Positions 1 to 7,187 of a DNA stretch of 22,106 nucleotides are shown one piece after another. The translations under genes were made by a program, and so were the position numbers. Source of the stretch: a virus. The first letter of the stretch is position 1. Each line of letters begins with the position of its first letter. Location: positions 1 through 22,106 of IMG/VR virus record IMGVR_UViG_3300047661_000106; one strand, written 5' to 3'. The notes beneath the pieces were generated by a model that was not told the DNA's origin, made no database searches, and saw only the letters and a program-made list of their open reading frames with translations.

Positions 1-1407
1 TTATTCATCATCGTATTGCGGTCCGGCATAATTGTCGAACCGCGACCACTGCCCGTTGAAAGTCAGTCGCACCGTGCCGATCGGGCCGTTACGCTGCTTA
101 CCGAGTATAATTTCGGCAATGCCTTTAAGATCGCTGTTTTCGTGATAAACCTCATCGCGATAAATAAACATGATCACATCGGCATCCTGTTCGATAGAGC
201 CCGATTCACGCAAATCGGAATTTATCGGCCGCTTATCCTGCCGCTGTTCCAGGCCACGGTTAAGCTGTGACAGCGCCACCACCGGCACTTGCAATTCTTT
301 GGCCAACGCTTTCAAAGAACGGGAGATTTCGGCGATTTCCAACGTCCGGTTTTCGGTCATGGTGGGCACCCGCATCAATTGCAGGTAATCGATCATGATC
401 AAACTGAGTCCATCGTGTTCGCGAAATACCCGCCTGGCGCGCGAACGCACATCGGTGGGCGTCAGGCCGGAAGAGTCATCGATATACATATTGTGTTTTT
501 CCAGCAGGATACCCATGGTGCTGGAAATACGCGCCCAATCCTCATCATCAAGCTGACCGGTGCGGATGCGGGTCTGGTCGACGCGCGACATGGACGCCAG
601 CATACGCATCATCAGTTGCTCGCCTGGCATTTCCAGGCTGAACACCAAAACCGGCTTATCTTCCGTCATGGCGGCGTTTTCGCACAGGTTCATGGCGAAG
701 GTGGTCTTCCCCATCGACGGGCGCGCCGCGATGATAATCAAATCGGATTTTTGCAAGCCGGCGGTTTTTTTATCAAGGTCGTGGTAGCCACTGGATACGC
801 CGGTCACGCCATCGTGGGGTTTTTGATAAAGCTGTTCGATACGGGCGACGGTATCTTCCAGGATGCGTTCTATGCTTTTTGGACCTTCATCCTTGCTGGC
901 GCGGTTTTCCGCAATCTGGAAGACTCGCGACTCAGCCAGATCGAGCAATTGTTCGCTATTGCGTCCCTGCGGATCGTAACCCGCATCGGCGATTTCATGA
1001 GCGACGGCGATCATTTCCCGCACCACCGCACGTTCGCGGACGATATCGGCATAGGCGGAAATATTGGCCGCGCTGGGGGTATTCTTGGAGAGTTCCGCCA
1101 GATAGGCAAAACCGCCTACCGAATCCAAATCCCCTTTCTGCTCCAAAGATTCGGAAAGCGTGATCAGATCGATGGGCTTGTTTAACTCCATCAGGCGTTG
1201 CATTTCACCAAAGATCAACCGGTGCGGGCGATTGAAAAAATCCTTGATGGAGACGCGTTCGGCGACATTATCCCAACGTTCATTATCCAGCATTAAGCCG
1301 CCCAACACCGACTGTTCCGCTTCCAGCGAATGGGGCGGAAGTTTCAGTCCTTCAACCTGGCGGTCAGCAGAGTAGTTTGTTTTGTTAACGGTTTTTTTTT
1401 CTGACAT
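1..1407 (-). CDS. dnaB: Replicative DNA helicase DnaB
   Basis: Hexameric ATP-driven 5'-3' helicase that opens the chromosomal replication fork. The protein is 468 aa, against 471 in E. coli, and aligns along its whole length. The N-terminal domain (about 25-125) contains EAEQSVLGGLMLDNERW. A linker follows, then the RecA-like domain with Walker A at about 228-236 (ARPSMGKTT), the Walker B region LIMIDYLQLMR and the C-terminal FNGQWSRFDNYAGPQYDDE. I chose the ATG at 1407 because MSEKKTVNK followed by GLKLPPHSLEAEQS matches the family start; an upstream in-frame Met would add 29 unrelated residues. The stop codon is at the first base of the window. It is divergent from qorA across 139 bp, as in E. 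coli. No confident promoter was picked in that gap. It appears intact and chromosomal. Confidence 0.97.
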   Translation of the reverse strand: MSEKKTVNKTNYSADRQVEGLKLPPHSLEAEQSVLGGLMLDNERWDNVAERVSIKDFFNRPHRLIFGEMQRLMELNKPIDLITLSESLEQKGDLDSVGGFAYLAELSKNTPSAANISAYADIVRERAVVREMIAVAHEIADAGYDPQGRNSEQLLDLAESRVFQIAENRASKDEGPKSIERILEDTVARIEQLYQKPHDGVTGVSSGYHDLDKKTAGLQKSDLIIIAARPSMGKTTFAMNLCENAAMTEDKPVLVFSLEMPGEQLMMRMLASMSRVDQTRIRTGQLDDEDWARISSTMGILLEKHNMYIDDSSGLTPTDVRSRARRVFREHDGLSLIMIDYLQLMRVPTMTENRTLEIAEISRSLKALAKELQVPVVALSQLNRGLEQRQDKRPINSDLRESGSIEQDADVIMFIYRDEVYHENSDLKGIAEIILGKQRNGPIGTVRLTFNGQWSRFDNYAGPQYDDE

Positions 1408-1546
1408 GTAATAATGACTTTGCCTGATAGATGAAACCTTGTATGGAGATGCATTGTAGCGTTGATTGTCGCCAAATCCTATGTGGCTTTGCAATCGGGC
1501 AGCAAGGGCTTATGGTTATCTAAGACTTTCCACGAGAGGAACAGCT

Positions 1547-2527
1547 ATGGCTAAGCGCATTCAGTTTTCCGCCACCGGCGGCCCGGATGTATTGCAATAT
1601 GTGGATTTTACGCCAAAAGATCCCGCCGAAGGCGAAGTTCAGGTTGAAAATAAAGCGATAGGCATCAACTTCATCGATACCTATATGCGTAGCGGTTTAT
1701 ATCCAGCGCCGCTGCCCTCGGGGCTGGGTACGGAAGCGGCGGGCATTATCGCCAAAATCGGCCCCGGCGTGACCGGACTTAAACCAGGTGATCGCGTGGT
1801 TTACGCCCAATCAGCTCTGGGTGCTTATAGCGAAGTGCATAACGTCCCCGCAAAAAACATCGCTATCCTGCCCAAGGCCATCTCCTTCGAACAAGCGGCT
1901 GCCTGCTTCCTGAAAGGTTTGACGGTTTTTTACCTGCTGCGCCAGACCTACGAAATCAAGCCCAATGAAATATTCCTGTTCCATGCCGCGGCCGGCGGCG
2001 TGGGCCGGATTGCCTGTCAGTGGGCGAAAGCCTTGGGCGCTAAAATGATCGGCACCGTGGGGTCGGCGGAAAAAGCCCAATTGGCGAAAGACGCCGGCGC
2101 CTGGGAAGTGATTAATTATCGCGAAGAAAATATCGCGGAACGGGTGGCGGCGCTAACCGGCGGTAAAATGGTCAGCGTCGTTTACGATTCGGTGGGTAAA
2201 AGCACCTGGGAAGCCTCGCTGGACAGCTTGCATCGCCGCGGTCTTATGGTCAGTTTCGGCAACTCATCCGGGCCGGTCACCGGCGTCAACCTGGGCATTT
2301 TGAACCAGAAAGGGTCTTTATATGTTACGCGACCCTCTTTAAACGGTTATGTCACCACCAGGGAAGAGCTGAAGCTGGCCAGTGACGAATTGTTTTCCAT
2401 GATTGCCAGCGGCGCCATTAAAATTGCCGTGTCCGAACAGCAAAAGTTCCCATTGGCTGAAGCACAGCGGGCTCATCGGGCGCTGGAAGGACGCACCACC
2501 CACGGTTCCTCGTTGCTTATTCCATAA
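1547..2527 (+). CDS. qorA: NADPH:quinone oxidoreductase QorA
   Basis: Zinc-independent medium-chain dehydrogenase/reductase of the zeta-crystallin type, which reduces quinones with NADPH in the cytoplasm. The protein is 326 aa, against 327 in E. coli. The N-terminal GroES-like domain carries NKAIGINFIDTYMRSGLYP and GLGTEAAGI. The Rossmann domain has HAAAGGVGRIACQWAKALGAK, in which AAGGVG is the cofactor-binding loop. The C-terminus NQKGSLYVTRPSLNGYVTTRE through THGSSLLIP is typical of the family. The start at 1547 follows GAGAGGA and gives MAKRIQFSATGGPDV, matching the family. An in-frame Met 27 codons upstream is not supported. A strong terminator lies downstream. It is convergent with pspG. 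Confidence 0.96.
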   Translation: MAKRIQFSATGGPDVLQYVDFTPKDPAEGEVQVENKAIGINFIDTYMRSGLYPAPLPSGLGTEAAGIIAKIGPGVTGLKPGDRVVYAQSALGAYSEVHNVPAKNIAILPKAISFEQAAACFLKGLTVFYLLRQTYEIKPNEIFLFHAAAGGVGRIACQWAKALGAKMIGTVGSAEKAQLAKDAGAWEVINYREENIAERVAALTGGKMVSVVYDSVGKSTWEASLDSLHRRGLMVSFGNSSGPVTGVNLGILNQKGSLYVTRPSLNGYVTTREELKLASDELFSMIASGAIKIAVSEQQKFPLAEAQRAHRALEGRTTHGSSLLIP

Positions 2528-2609
2528 TAAGCAGCTGTTTAGACGCGTTATGCGAAAGAACCGCCATAGGGAAGTCGTTTCAAAACACTTCGGTATTGCG
2601 CAATAAGTT

Positions 2610-2640
2610 ACGGGCCTCTTACTAGAGGCCCGTGTTTTTT
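2610..2640 (+). terminator. Rho-independent terminator of qorA
   Basis: A perfect 10-bp stem (ACGGGCCTCT / AGAGGCCCGT) with a TACT loop is followed by G and six T. It lies 82 bp past the qorA stop on the same strand. Confidence 0.93.
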
Positions 2641-2899
2641 GTCGCTCTCTGAACGAGAAACTCATTTTGGTAGGGTAAGGGTATCGGGAATCTCGGAAAT
2701 TACCGTTAATACGGTTATTTTTTCCGGGACGGATGAAGTGAAGATAGCTGTAAAAAAATTGCGCTTGCATCCTAGCAGCAGAAATACATAAAAAATATCG
2801 ATAACGGTCACTAACTATAAGAAATAAGACAAGCTGTGATCAGCCACTCAATTTTTTGTCATTCAGCTCTCGATCATGAAAGATCGATTTACCCATCCG
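2641..2899. other. Intergenic region between qorA terminator and pspG
   Basis: About 260 AT-rich bases with no supported gene. A 5-bp hairpin (ACCGT-TAAT-ACGGT, 2702-2715) is followed by T-rich sequence but is too weak to call. I see no clear terminator for pspG. Confidence 0.6.
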
Positions 2900-3118
2900 T
2901 CAGTAACGGGGTAATTGCGGCGGTTTGACTGCTCGCCATATCCAGGACACCACCAAGGCCAATAATAACCACGGTAGTAGTTTCAACGCCAAGGCAAGCA
3001 AACCGGCAAACAACATAACAAACATACCTACGATCAGCGCGGCTATGACGCCGAAGATAGATATACCGGTCAGCAGCAAGACCAGAAAAAAACCGATGAC
3101 AAACAAAATCTCTAACAT
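2900..3118 (-). CDS. pspG: Phage shock protein PspG, inner membrane
   Basis: Small inner-membrane effector of the phage-shock (envelope stress) regulon, controlled in E. coli by PspF and sigma-54. It has 72 residues and starts MLEILFVIGFFLVLLLTG, matching E. coli MLELLFVIGFFVMLMVTG. Two hydrophobic segments (about 3-40 and 44-62) contain the conserved KLLPWLLLA. The C-terminus ends at KPPQLPRY, several residues short of the 80-aa E. coli protein, so the basic tail is trimmed. The ATG at 3118 follows AGGAGCATGCC. Its neighbours are dusA upstream and convergent qorA, as in E. coli. A sigma-54 promoter lies 54-69 bp upstream. Confidence 0.93.
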   Translation of the reverse strand: MLEILFVIGFFLVLLLTGISIFGVIAALIVGMFVMLFAGLLALALKLLPWLLLALVVSWIWRAVKPPQLPRY

Positions 3119-3171
3119 GGCATGCTCCTGAAATAACGGACCCGTCCGGCTATAATGGCTCCCTGATAGAT

Positions 3172-3187
3172 TACAAAAAACATGCCA
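3172..3187 (-). promoter_or_regulatory. Sigma-54 promoter of pspG
   Basis: On the minus strand the sequence is TGGCATG-TTTT-TTGTA, against consensus TGGCACG-N4-TTGCW. Spacing is exact, with one mismatch in each element. It sits 54-69 bp upstream of the pspG start, inside the dusA-pspG gap. The gene is a known sigma-54/PspF target in E. coli, which supports the call. Confidence 0.85.
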
Positions 3188-3231
3188 AATTTTTATTATC
3201 TTAACCAGTTGATTTTATTGGATATAATAAA

Positions 3232-3274
3232 ATTTTGGTTAGACAGCTGAGTCAATCCAACCATATTTTGGTTA
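3232..3274 (-). promoter_or_regulatory. Candidate PspF upstream activator region
   Basis: A 10-bp direct repeat (ATTTTGGTTA, plus strand) occurs at 3232-3241 and 3265-3274, 33 bp apart, which is about three helical turns. It lies 45-100 bp upstream of the sigma-54 promoter, where tandem PspF sites are expected. The assignment to PspF is inference from position, not from a recalled consensus. Confidence 0.4.
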
Positions 3275-3334
3275 AATTCGCCACAATGATAGTTTGACGA
3301 CCTTCAGAAAGGGAATGTTCCCCAAAAACATTGG

Positions 3335-4387
3335 CTAACTTGGCGAAGAAATTTCGCTATGGGTTACCTTCGCCAAGGCTTGCTCAAGCACGCTAATGCC
3401 CGCGCCCGGTTTGTGGGCATTTTCGCTGAGATGACGCCGCCATTGGCGAGCGCCGGGCATGCCCTGGAATAGACCCAGCATATGACGGGTGATATGGCCG
3501 AGATAAGTACCGCGCGACAGCTCGCTCTCAATATAAGGAAACATGGCGGTTACGGCATCGGCCAATTCAGGATAGGGATCCACGCCGGCGAATAATTCAC
3601 TGTCTATGCGGGATAAGATTCCCGGATTTTGATAAGCCTCCCGGCCCACCATAACACCATCAAGCTGCAGCAAATGCTGCTTTGCCTCGCCGATGGATTT
3701 GATACCGCCATTGATAGCCAGCGTCAAGGAAGGGAAATCACGTTTCAATTGATAAACACGATCATAATCCAATGGCGGAATATCGCGATTTTCTTTGGGG
3801 CTCAGTCCCGTTAACCACGCCTTGCGCGCATGAATGATAAAGGTTTCGCAACCGCCGCGTTCCGCCACGGTCTGAATAAATTGGCAAAGGAATTCATAGC
3901 TATCCTGGTCATCAATGCCGATCCGGGTTTTCACCGTGACCGGGATAGACACCGCTGAACGCATCGCGGCGACACAGTGCGCCACCCGTTCAGGCTCCGC
4001 CATCAGGCAAGCGCCGAACCGGCCGTTTTGTACGCGATCCGAGGGGCAGCCGACATTCAGATTCACTTCATTATAACCGCGCTGTTCAGCCATGACCGCG
4101 CATTGCGCCAATGCCTCGGGTTCGCAGCCGCCCAACTGCAATGCCAGCGGATGCTCCGCCTCGTCATAAGCCAGATAATCCCCTTTGCCGTATAACAGCG
4201 CGCCGGTGGTCACCATCTCTGTATAAAGCAACGCACGGCGGGTCAGCAGCCGCAAAAAGTAACGGCAATGACGATCGGTCCAGTCGAGCATCGGCGCGAC
4301 GGAGAAGCGTTGGGATGGGAAATTACTGTCAATTCCGGGCTGCGCCTGGATTGCTGGCGTTGGTAACAGGGCGTTGTTTTCAAGCAT
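3335..4387 (-). CDS. dusA: tRNA-dihydrouridine(20/20a) synthase DusA
   Basis: FMN enzyme that reduces uridine at positions 20/20a of the tRNA D-loop using NADPH. The protein has 350 aa. The core runs from [21 protein letters not shown] (28-48) through [20 protein letters not shown], where C114 is the catalytic Cys, and [62 protein letters not shown] and the C-terminal [20 protein letters not shown] follow. The first 27 residues ([16 protein letters not shown]...) are unlike the E. coli N-terminus, and no good Shine-Dalgarno precedes the ATG at 4387. This is the segment that changes when elements integrate at the dusA 5' end, so the present start and leader may have come from the adjacent prophage. 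Confidence 0.96.
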   Translation of the reverse strand: MLENNALLPTPAIQAQPGIDSNFPSQRFSVAPMLDWTDRHCRYFLRLLTRRALLYTEMVTTGALLYGKGDYLAYDEAEHPLALQLGGCEPEALAQCAVMAEQRGYNEVNLNVGCPSDRVQNGRFGACLMAEPERVAHCVAAMRSAVSIPVTVKTRIGIDDQDSYEFLCQFIQTVAERGGCETFIIHARKAWLTGLSPKENRDIPPLDYDRVYQLKRDFPSLTLAINGGIKSIGEAKQHLLQLDGVMVGREAYQNPGILSRIDSELFAGVDPYPELADAVTAMFPYIESELSRGTYLGHITRHMLGLFQGMPGARQWRRHLSENAHKPGAGISVLEQALAKVTHSEISSPS

Positions 4388-4489
4388 TTAAAGTCATTAG
4401 GCCGTTATGGATTAACACTCATCCTAACTACCCTGTAATGAGGGGAGGCCGGGAGTCGCGTAAGGAAATTATGCACTACTATAACATAG

Positions 4490-4527
4490 AAAAAAAACTG
4501 GCAAGGTCCATCAAGAAAGCCCTGCCA
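4490..4527 (-). terminator. Rho-independent terminator at the dusA-proximal end of the prophage
   Basis: The minus strand has the stem TGGCAGGG / CCTTGCCA (8 bp with one G:U pair), a 13-base loop and then eight T. It stops minus-strand transcription from the invertase remnant, and any read-through from the tail operon, before it reaches dusA. Confidence 0.8.
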
Positions 4528-4621
4528 TGGCTACTTAGTTATACGGCGAGTACCGCAGTCAAGAGGAGCCGAGTTAAGACTGGCTGAGATGACCTCAGCT
4601 TAAAACCTTGAAATTCATATT

Positions 4622-5006
4622 TCAGCTTTTCGGTATATGGGCGGAGAGATGGGCATGTTGTTCTCGCGCAGGGATGTATCGATAAATTGTTTTGGGAGAA
4701 ACCTCTAAAATCAGCGCTGGTATCAATGGAATCCGTCAGACTGCGAAAATGTATGCCGCGATTTTTTAGATCTTCAACCAATGAAATCAGATGGCGGACA
4801 CTCCGCCCAAGCCGATCCAGCTTCCAGACGACCAGTGTGTCGCCAGGTGATAACGCCCGGAGCGCCCGATTTAAACCCGGCCGCTCAATTGAGGTGCCGG
4901 TGATTTTATCAGCAAAAATTTGTTCACAATTTGCACTCTGTAATGCATCACGCTGTAAATCGATGTTTTGGTCATTTGTTGACACGCTGATATAACCAAT
5001 CAGCAC
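4622..5006 (-). pseudogene. Serine DNA invertase (Gin/Pin/Hin family), internal deletion
   Basis: The N-terminal catalytic domain of a serine invertase is clear from LIGYISVSTNDQNIDLQRD to LVVWKLDRLGRSVRHLISL and GIHFRSLTDSIDTSA. It includes the nucleophile serine (VST) and the active-site arginines (GRS context). The expected helix-E and C-terminal part is missing: right after IDTSA the frame runs into unrelated residues. In another frame the DNA then reads ILEVSPKTIYRYIPAREQ and stops at 4622, which resembles the end of the C-terminal helix-turn-helix (family form DVALSTLYKKHPA). About 60 codons between the two parts are deleted, with a frame change near 4705-4715. I chose the GTG at 5006 because it gives the family start (M)LIGY and follows AGGGTGG. 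The gene lies just outside the fibre switch, the normal place for gin or cin. Confidence 0.85.
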
Positions 5007-5082
5007 GGTAATTTCCACCCTAAAAAGGGGAAAATTGTGCCAAGAAGCCACTGGCTGCAAAAAAGTTTGGTTAGATCCTTTT

Positions 5083-5108
5083 TTCTCACAAACCTTGGTT
5101 CATGCGAC
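5083..5108 (+). promoter_or_regulatory. Left crossover site of the invertible segment (gix/hix-like)
   Basis: A 26-bp site centred on 5095-5096 has the dyad core AAACCTTGGTTC. Mu gix and Salmonella hix have the same AACC-NN-GGTT core. It lies in codons LTNLG of the silent fibre end. The mate is at 6842-6867 in inverted orientation. Confidence 0.8.
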
Positions 5109-5765
5109 GGGACGCTCAAGGGGCGACTGTTGAACGTACAGACAATCACATCATCAGGAAGTTATTCAAAAACGCCCGGCGCTAACTTTGCGATAGTTGA
5201 AGTAGTTGGCCCTGGTGGAGGCGGACAGGAAGCGGGGTCTACTAAAATTGTCGGCGGGGGCGGGGGTGCCGGCGCTTATGTGAAAGCTTTAATTTCAAGT
5301 TTACCAGTATCATATTCAATCATCATCGGCTCAGCTGGCACTGGCACTACTGCTTCAGTTTCCGGTGTAGCCTCTAACCCTGGAGGGGTTACAACGTTTG
5401 ACAGTTTAATAACGTGTAACGGTGGCGGCGGCGGAATATCACAGCAGCCAGTTTCCGGAGTTATATCATGTCTCGCTCCTGGCGGACTCGGTGGTGCATA
5501 TAGCTCAACTGGTGTCATTTTAATCAACGCGAGTAATGGTGCTCCAGGCGCATATGGTACTGGAATAGATCCAAACTATTTGGGCGGTAACGGAGGCAAC
5601 ACTCCCCTCGGCAACGGCGGCTTTGGCACAGCATCGGTGGGTACAATTCCCGCCACGAACGGCTCTGGATATGGGCCAGGTGGCGGCGGCAACGCATCAA
5701 TTACCACTGCCGCCCACGGCGGGAATGGCGCATCAGGTGTAGTAATTATTTGGGAGTACGCATAA
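5085..5765 (+). CDS. Silent alternative tail-fibre C-terminus (no start in this orientation)
   Basis: The open frame encodes LTNLGSCDGTLKGRLLNVQT, then a glycine-rich domain (GPGGGG, GGGGGAGAYV, CNGGGGG, GPGGGGNAS) and ends IIWEYA. The first 20 residues parallel the active fibre (LTNLGSSDGTLIGRLLNVQT), after which the two diverge, as do their likely receptors. No anchoring N-terminus or ribosome site precedes it, so it should be silent now. If inverted it would join residues 1-96 of the active gene to make a fibre of about 317 aa. The frame stays open for 221 codons past the crossover, so it has not decayed. Its TAA overlaps the ATG of the next gene (TAATG). Confidence 0.85.
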   Translation, partial: LTNLGSCDGTLKGRLLNVQTITSSGSYSKTPGANFAIVEVVGPGGGGQEAGSTKIVGGGGGAGAYVKALISSLPVSYSIIIGSAGTGTTASVSGVASNPGGVTTFDSLITCNGGGGGISQQPVSGVISCLAPGGLGGAYSSTGVILINASNGAPGAYGTGIDPNYLGGNGGNTPLGNGGFGTASVGTIPATNGSGYGPGGGGNASITTAAHGGNGASGVVIIWEYA

Positions 5766-5965
5766 TGGATCAGAATTACGCATTAGTACAAAATGGGATT
5801 GTCATCAATGTCTGTGTTTGGGATGGTGACGAGAAAAATAACCCTCTTTCCTTGCCGGACGGTGTAACGGCAGTTCTTATTCCTGAAGGTTCTCCGGCTT
5901 GGATTGGTTGGGGTTATACGGTAGCAGGCGGCTTTACTGCGCCGCCGGCAGGAACGACGGATTGA
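5765..5965 (+). CDS. Small fibre-associated protein paired with the silent fibre end
   Basis: 66 residues starting MDQNYALVQNGIVINVCVWD and ending FTAPPAGTTD. It resembles the active-side partner at 5967-6176: both have an ALVQNG or AIIENG start, an INxxVW strand, and a Y-x-FTAP end (TVAGGFTAP; the partner has TYDATSKAFTAP). Similar short sequences occur in tail-fibre assembly and accessory proteins of lambdoid phages, so a role as fibre chaperone or tip partner is plausible but inferred. The ATG overlaps the fibre stop (TAATG), suggesting translational coupling. It should be silent in this orientation. Confidence 0.7.
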   Translation: MDQNYALVQNGIVINVCVWDGDEKNNPLSLPDGVTAVLIPEGSPAWIGWGYTVAGGFTAPPAGTTD

Positions 5966-5966
5966 T

Positions 5967-6176
5967 TTATGACCCCGTGCTGGTTGTCTCAGTCGGCGCG
6001 GTAAATGCTTTGCTTGTGGCGTCATAGGTGTAGTCAATCCCGGCAACAGTGCCATTTGGGATGATAACGACAGTGCTGCCGGTGGGCGGCGTCCAGTCAT
6101 CGGCACTACCCGTAGGGCCGCTCCATACTATCGTGTTAATAACGGCACCGTTTTCAATGATTGCATAAATTGCCAT
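5967..6176 (-). CDS. Small fibre-associated protein paired with the active fibre
   Basis: 69 residues, MAIYAIIENGAVINTIVW at the start, then a Thr/Pro-rich middle and GIDYTYDATSKAFTAPTET at the end. The ATG at 6176 overlaps the stop of the fibre gene (TAATG), so it is coupled to fibre translation; an in-frame Met five codons upstream lies inside the fibre gene. It sits inside the invertible segment and is exchanged together with the fibre end. A fibre-assembly or tip role is inferred from position and from the similarity to phage fibre-assembly proteins. Its stop lies one base from that of the opposing silent gene. Confidence 0.72.
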   Translation of the reverse strand: MAIYAIIENGAVINTIVWSGPTGSADDWTPPTGSTVVIIPNGTVAGIDYTYDATSKAFTAPTETTSTGS

Positions 6177-7138
6177 TATGCATACTCCCAAACTTTCAAA
6201 TAACCTTTAAATCCACCACCTGATGCATAGCCCACGCTACTGCTATTGCTTGCTACACCAGAACCGCCGCCTCCTGGAGTGACCGCCGCATTCCCCGTAG
6301 TATTGATACCAGCGCCAGAGACGGAACCACCTAATTTTGATGCAGCCCCAAATCCACCGCGACAGCCATTCGTTTGAATAATGCAATCACCACCACATTG
6401 ACCATAATCATAATCGATCAATGTCGCGGCTGCTGACAGTGTGTAGCTGGTACGAGTGGGAGTCATGCCATAAATGGCAGGAATAGATGTTGATGACACT
6501 AATACCAATCCCCCGTTACCGCCCAAAACTGTCGCATATGTCCCGAAAGAAGTATTGCCGCCAGCAATACCAGCGGCGTTTGTTACTGAAGAACCGCCGG
6601 ACCCAATAGTTACGGTTACTGGCGTAGCCAATGCAGAAATAGGGATTAAAAATTTCAAATAACTGCCGCTACATCCGCCACCACCACCGGAATAAAACCC
6701 TGAACCATTAAGTGCACCACTCGCCCCTGATCCGCCGCCTGCAATCATTTCAACTAATGCCAGTCGTGTTCCTGGTGTTGGTGTGTACGCGCTCGACGCC
6801 GCAAAAGTCTGTACGTTCAGCAATCTGCCTATCAGCGTCCCATCGCTTGAACCAAGGTTTGTTAGAGCCGCCGCCTGAGCTACCGCACCAGCCGCTTTGA
6901 TTTCAGAAAAATTATTTGCCCTTTGCAAAAATAACGTCTGAATCGCCGCCAATACCTGCGCGTCATTGGTCGGATCGAGCGTTAACCCTCCCGTCTGCAC
7001 AATATTGATGAGCTCTCGCTGCACGGTATTGAACCACCCGGCATCAAGAATGGTGGGAGAGATACCGCTGGCCACACTGCCATCGGTAAACTCCCCGGCG
7101 GCAGTAGCGGTATTGGTGATATTGCCAATTTTTTGCAT
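6176..7138 (-). CDS. Tail fibre protein, active orientation
   Basis: 320 aa. Residues 1-96 form the constant, baseplate-anchoring part: MQKIGNITNTATAAGEFTDG, then SPTILDAGWFNTVQRELINI, a start common to tail fibres of enterobacterial phages. The crossover site lies in codons ALTNLG (92-96). The exchangeable part (97-320) begins SSDGTLIGRLLNVQTFAASS and becomes a glycine-rich domain (IAGGGSGASG, SGGGGGCSGSYLKF, GGGGSGVAS) ending in KVWEYA. Such Gly-rich ends are typical receptor-binding tips. The ATG at 7138 follows GAGGACTGATTT. It comes directly after the gp48-like baseplate gene, as in Mu and SfV. It is short for a fibre, so the particle may carry only this slim tip. Confidence 0.88.
   Translation of the reverse strand: MQKIGNITNTATAAGEFTDGSVASGISPTILDAGWFNTVQRELINIVQTGGLTLDPTNDAQVLAAIQTLFLQRANNFSEIKAAGAVAQAAALTNLGSSDGTLIGRLLNVQTFAASSAYTPTPGTRLALVEMIAGGGSGASGALNGSGFYSGGGGGCSGSYLKFLIPISALATPVTVTIGSGGSSVTNAAGIAGGNTSFGTYATVLGGNGGLVLVSSTSIPAIYGMTPTRTSYTLSAAATLIDYDYGQCGGDCIIQTNGCRGGFGAASKLGGSVSGAGINTTGNAAVTPGGGGSGVASNSSSVGYASGGGFKGYLKVWEYA
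6842..6867 (-). promoter_or_regulatory. Right crossover site of the invertible segment (gix/hix-like)
   Basis: Centred on 6854-6855, core AACCAAGGTT, it is the reverse complement of the left core. It lies inside the active fibre gene at codons LTNLG. Extended identity to the left copy is ACAAACCTTGGTTCA on the minus strand. Confidence 0.8.
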
Positions 7139-7187
7139 AAATCAGTCCTCGTCAATAAAGACGCTTATTAAAAATAAGGTTGTGGAA

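Larger units (their letters stand above)
5083..6867. other. Invertible tail-fibre segment (about 1.8 kb)
   Basis: The segment is bounded by two inverted copies of the crossover core (AACCTTGGTT at 5091-5100, its reverse complement at 6850-6859). Similarity continues inward for about 50 bp, through GGGACGCT and TGAACGTACAGAC. Inside are two fibre C-termini in opposite orientation, each followed by a small gene; the small genes end one base apart (5965 and 5967). Inversion would swap the fibre after residue 96 and swap the small gene with it. This is the architecture of the Mu G-segment, P1 C-segment and carotovoricin Er fibre switch. Confidence 0.85.

Noticed and set aside
289-1185. 298-codon open frame on the plus strand
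   Set aside because: Fully antisense to dnaB, no family resemblance, no ribosome site; a shadow of a well-conserved gene.
2702-2722. Weak hairpin with T-run downstream of qorA
   Set aside because: Stem of only five base pairs, and a strong terminator already lies at 2610-2640.
2339-2770. 143-codon minus-strand frame across the qorA end and terminator
   Set aside because: Crosses the qorA 3' end and its terminator hairpin; no recognisable domain.
5064-5074. Possible third crossover half-site (AGTTTGGTTAG)
   Set aside because: Only one half of the dyad is present; no mirrored arm, so not called as a recombination site.
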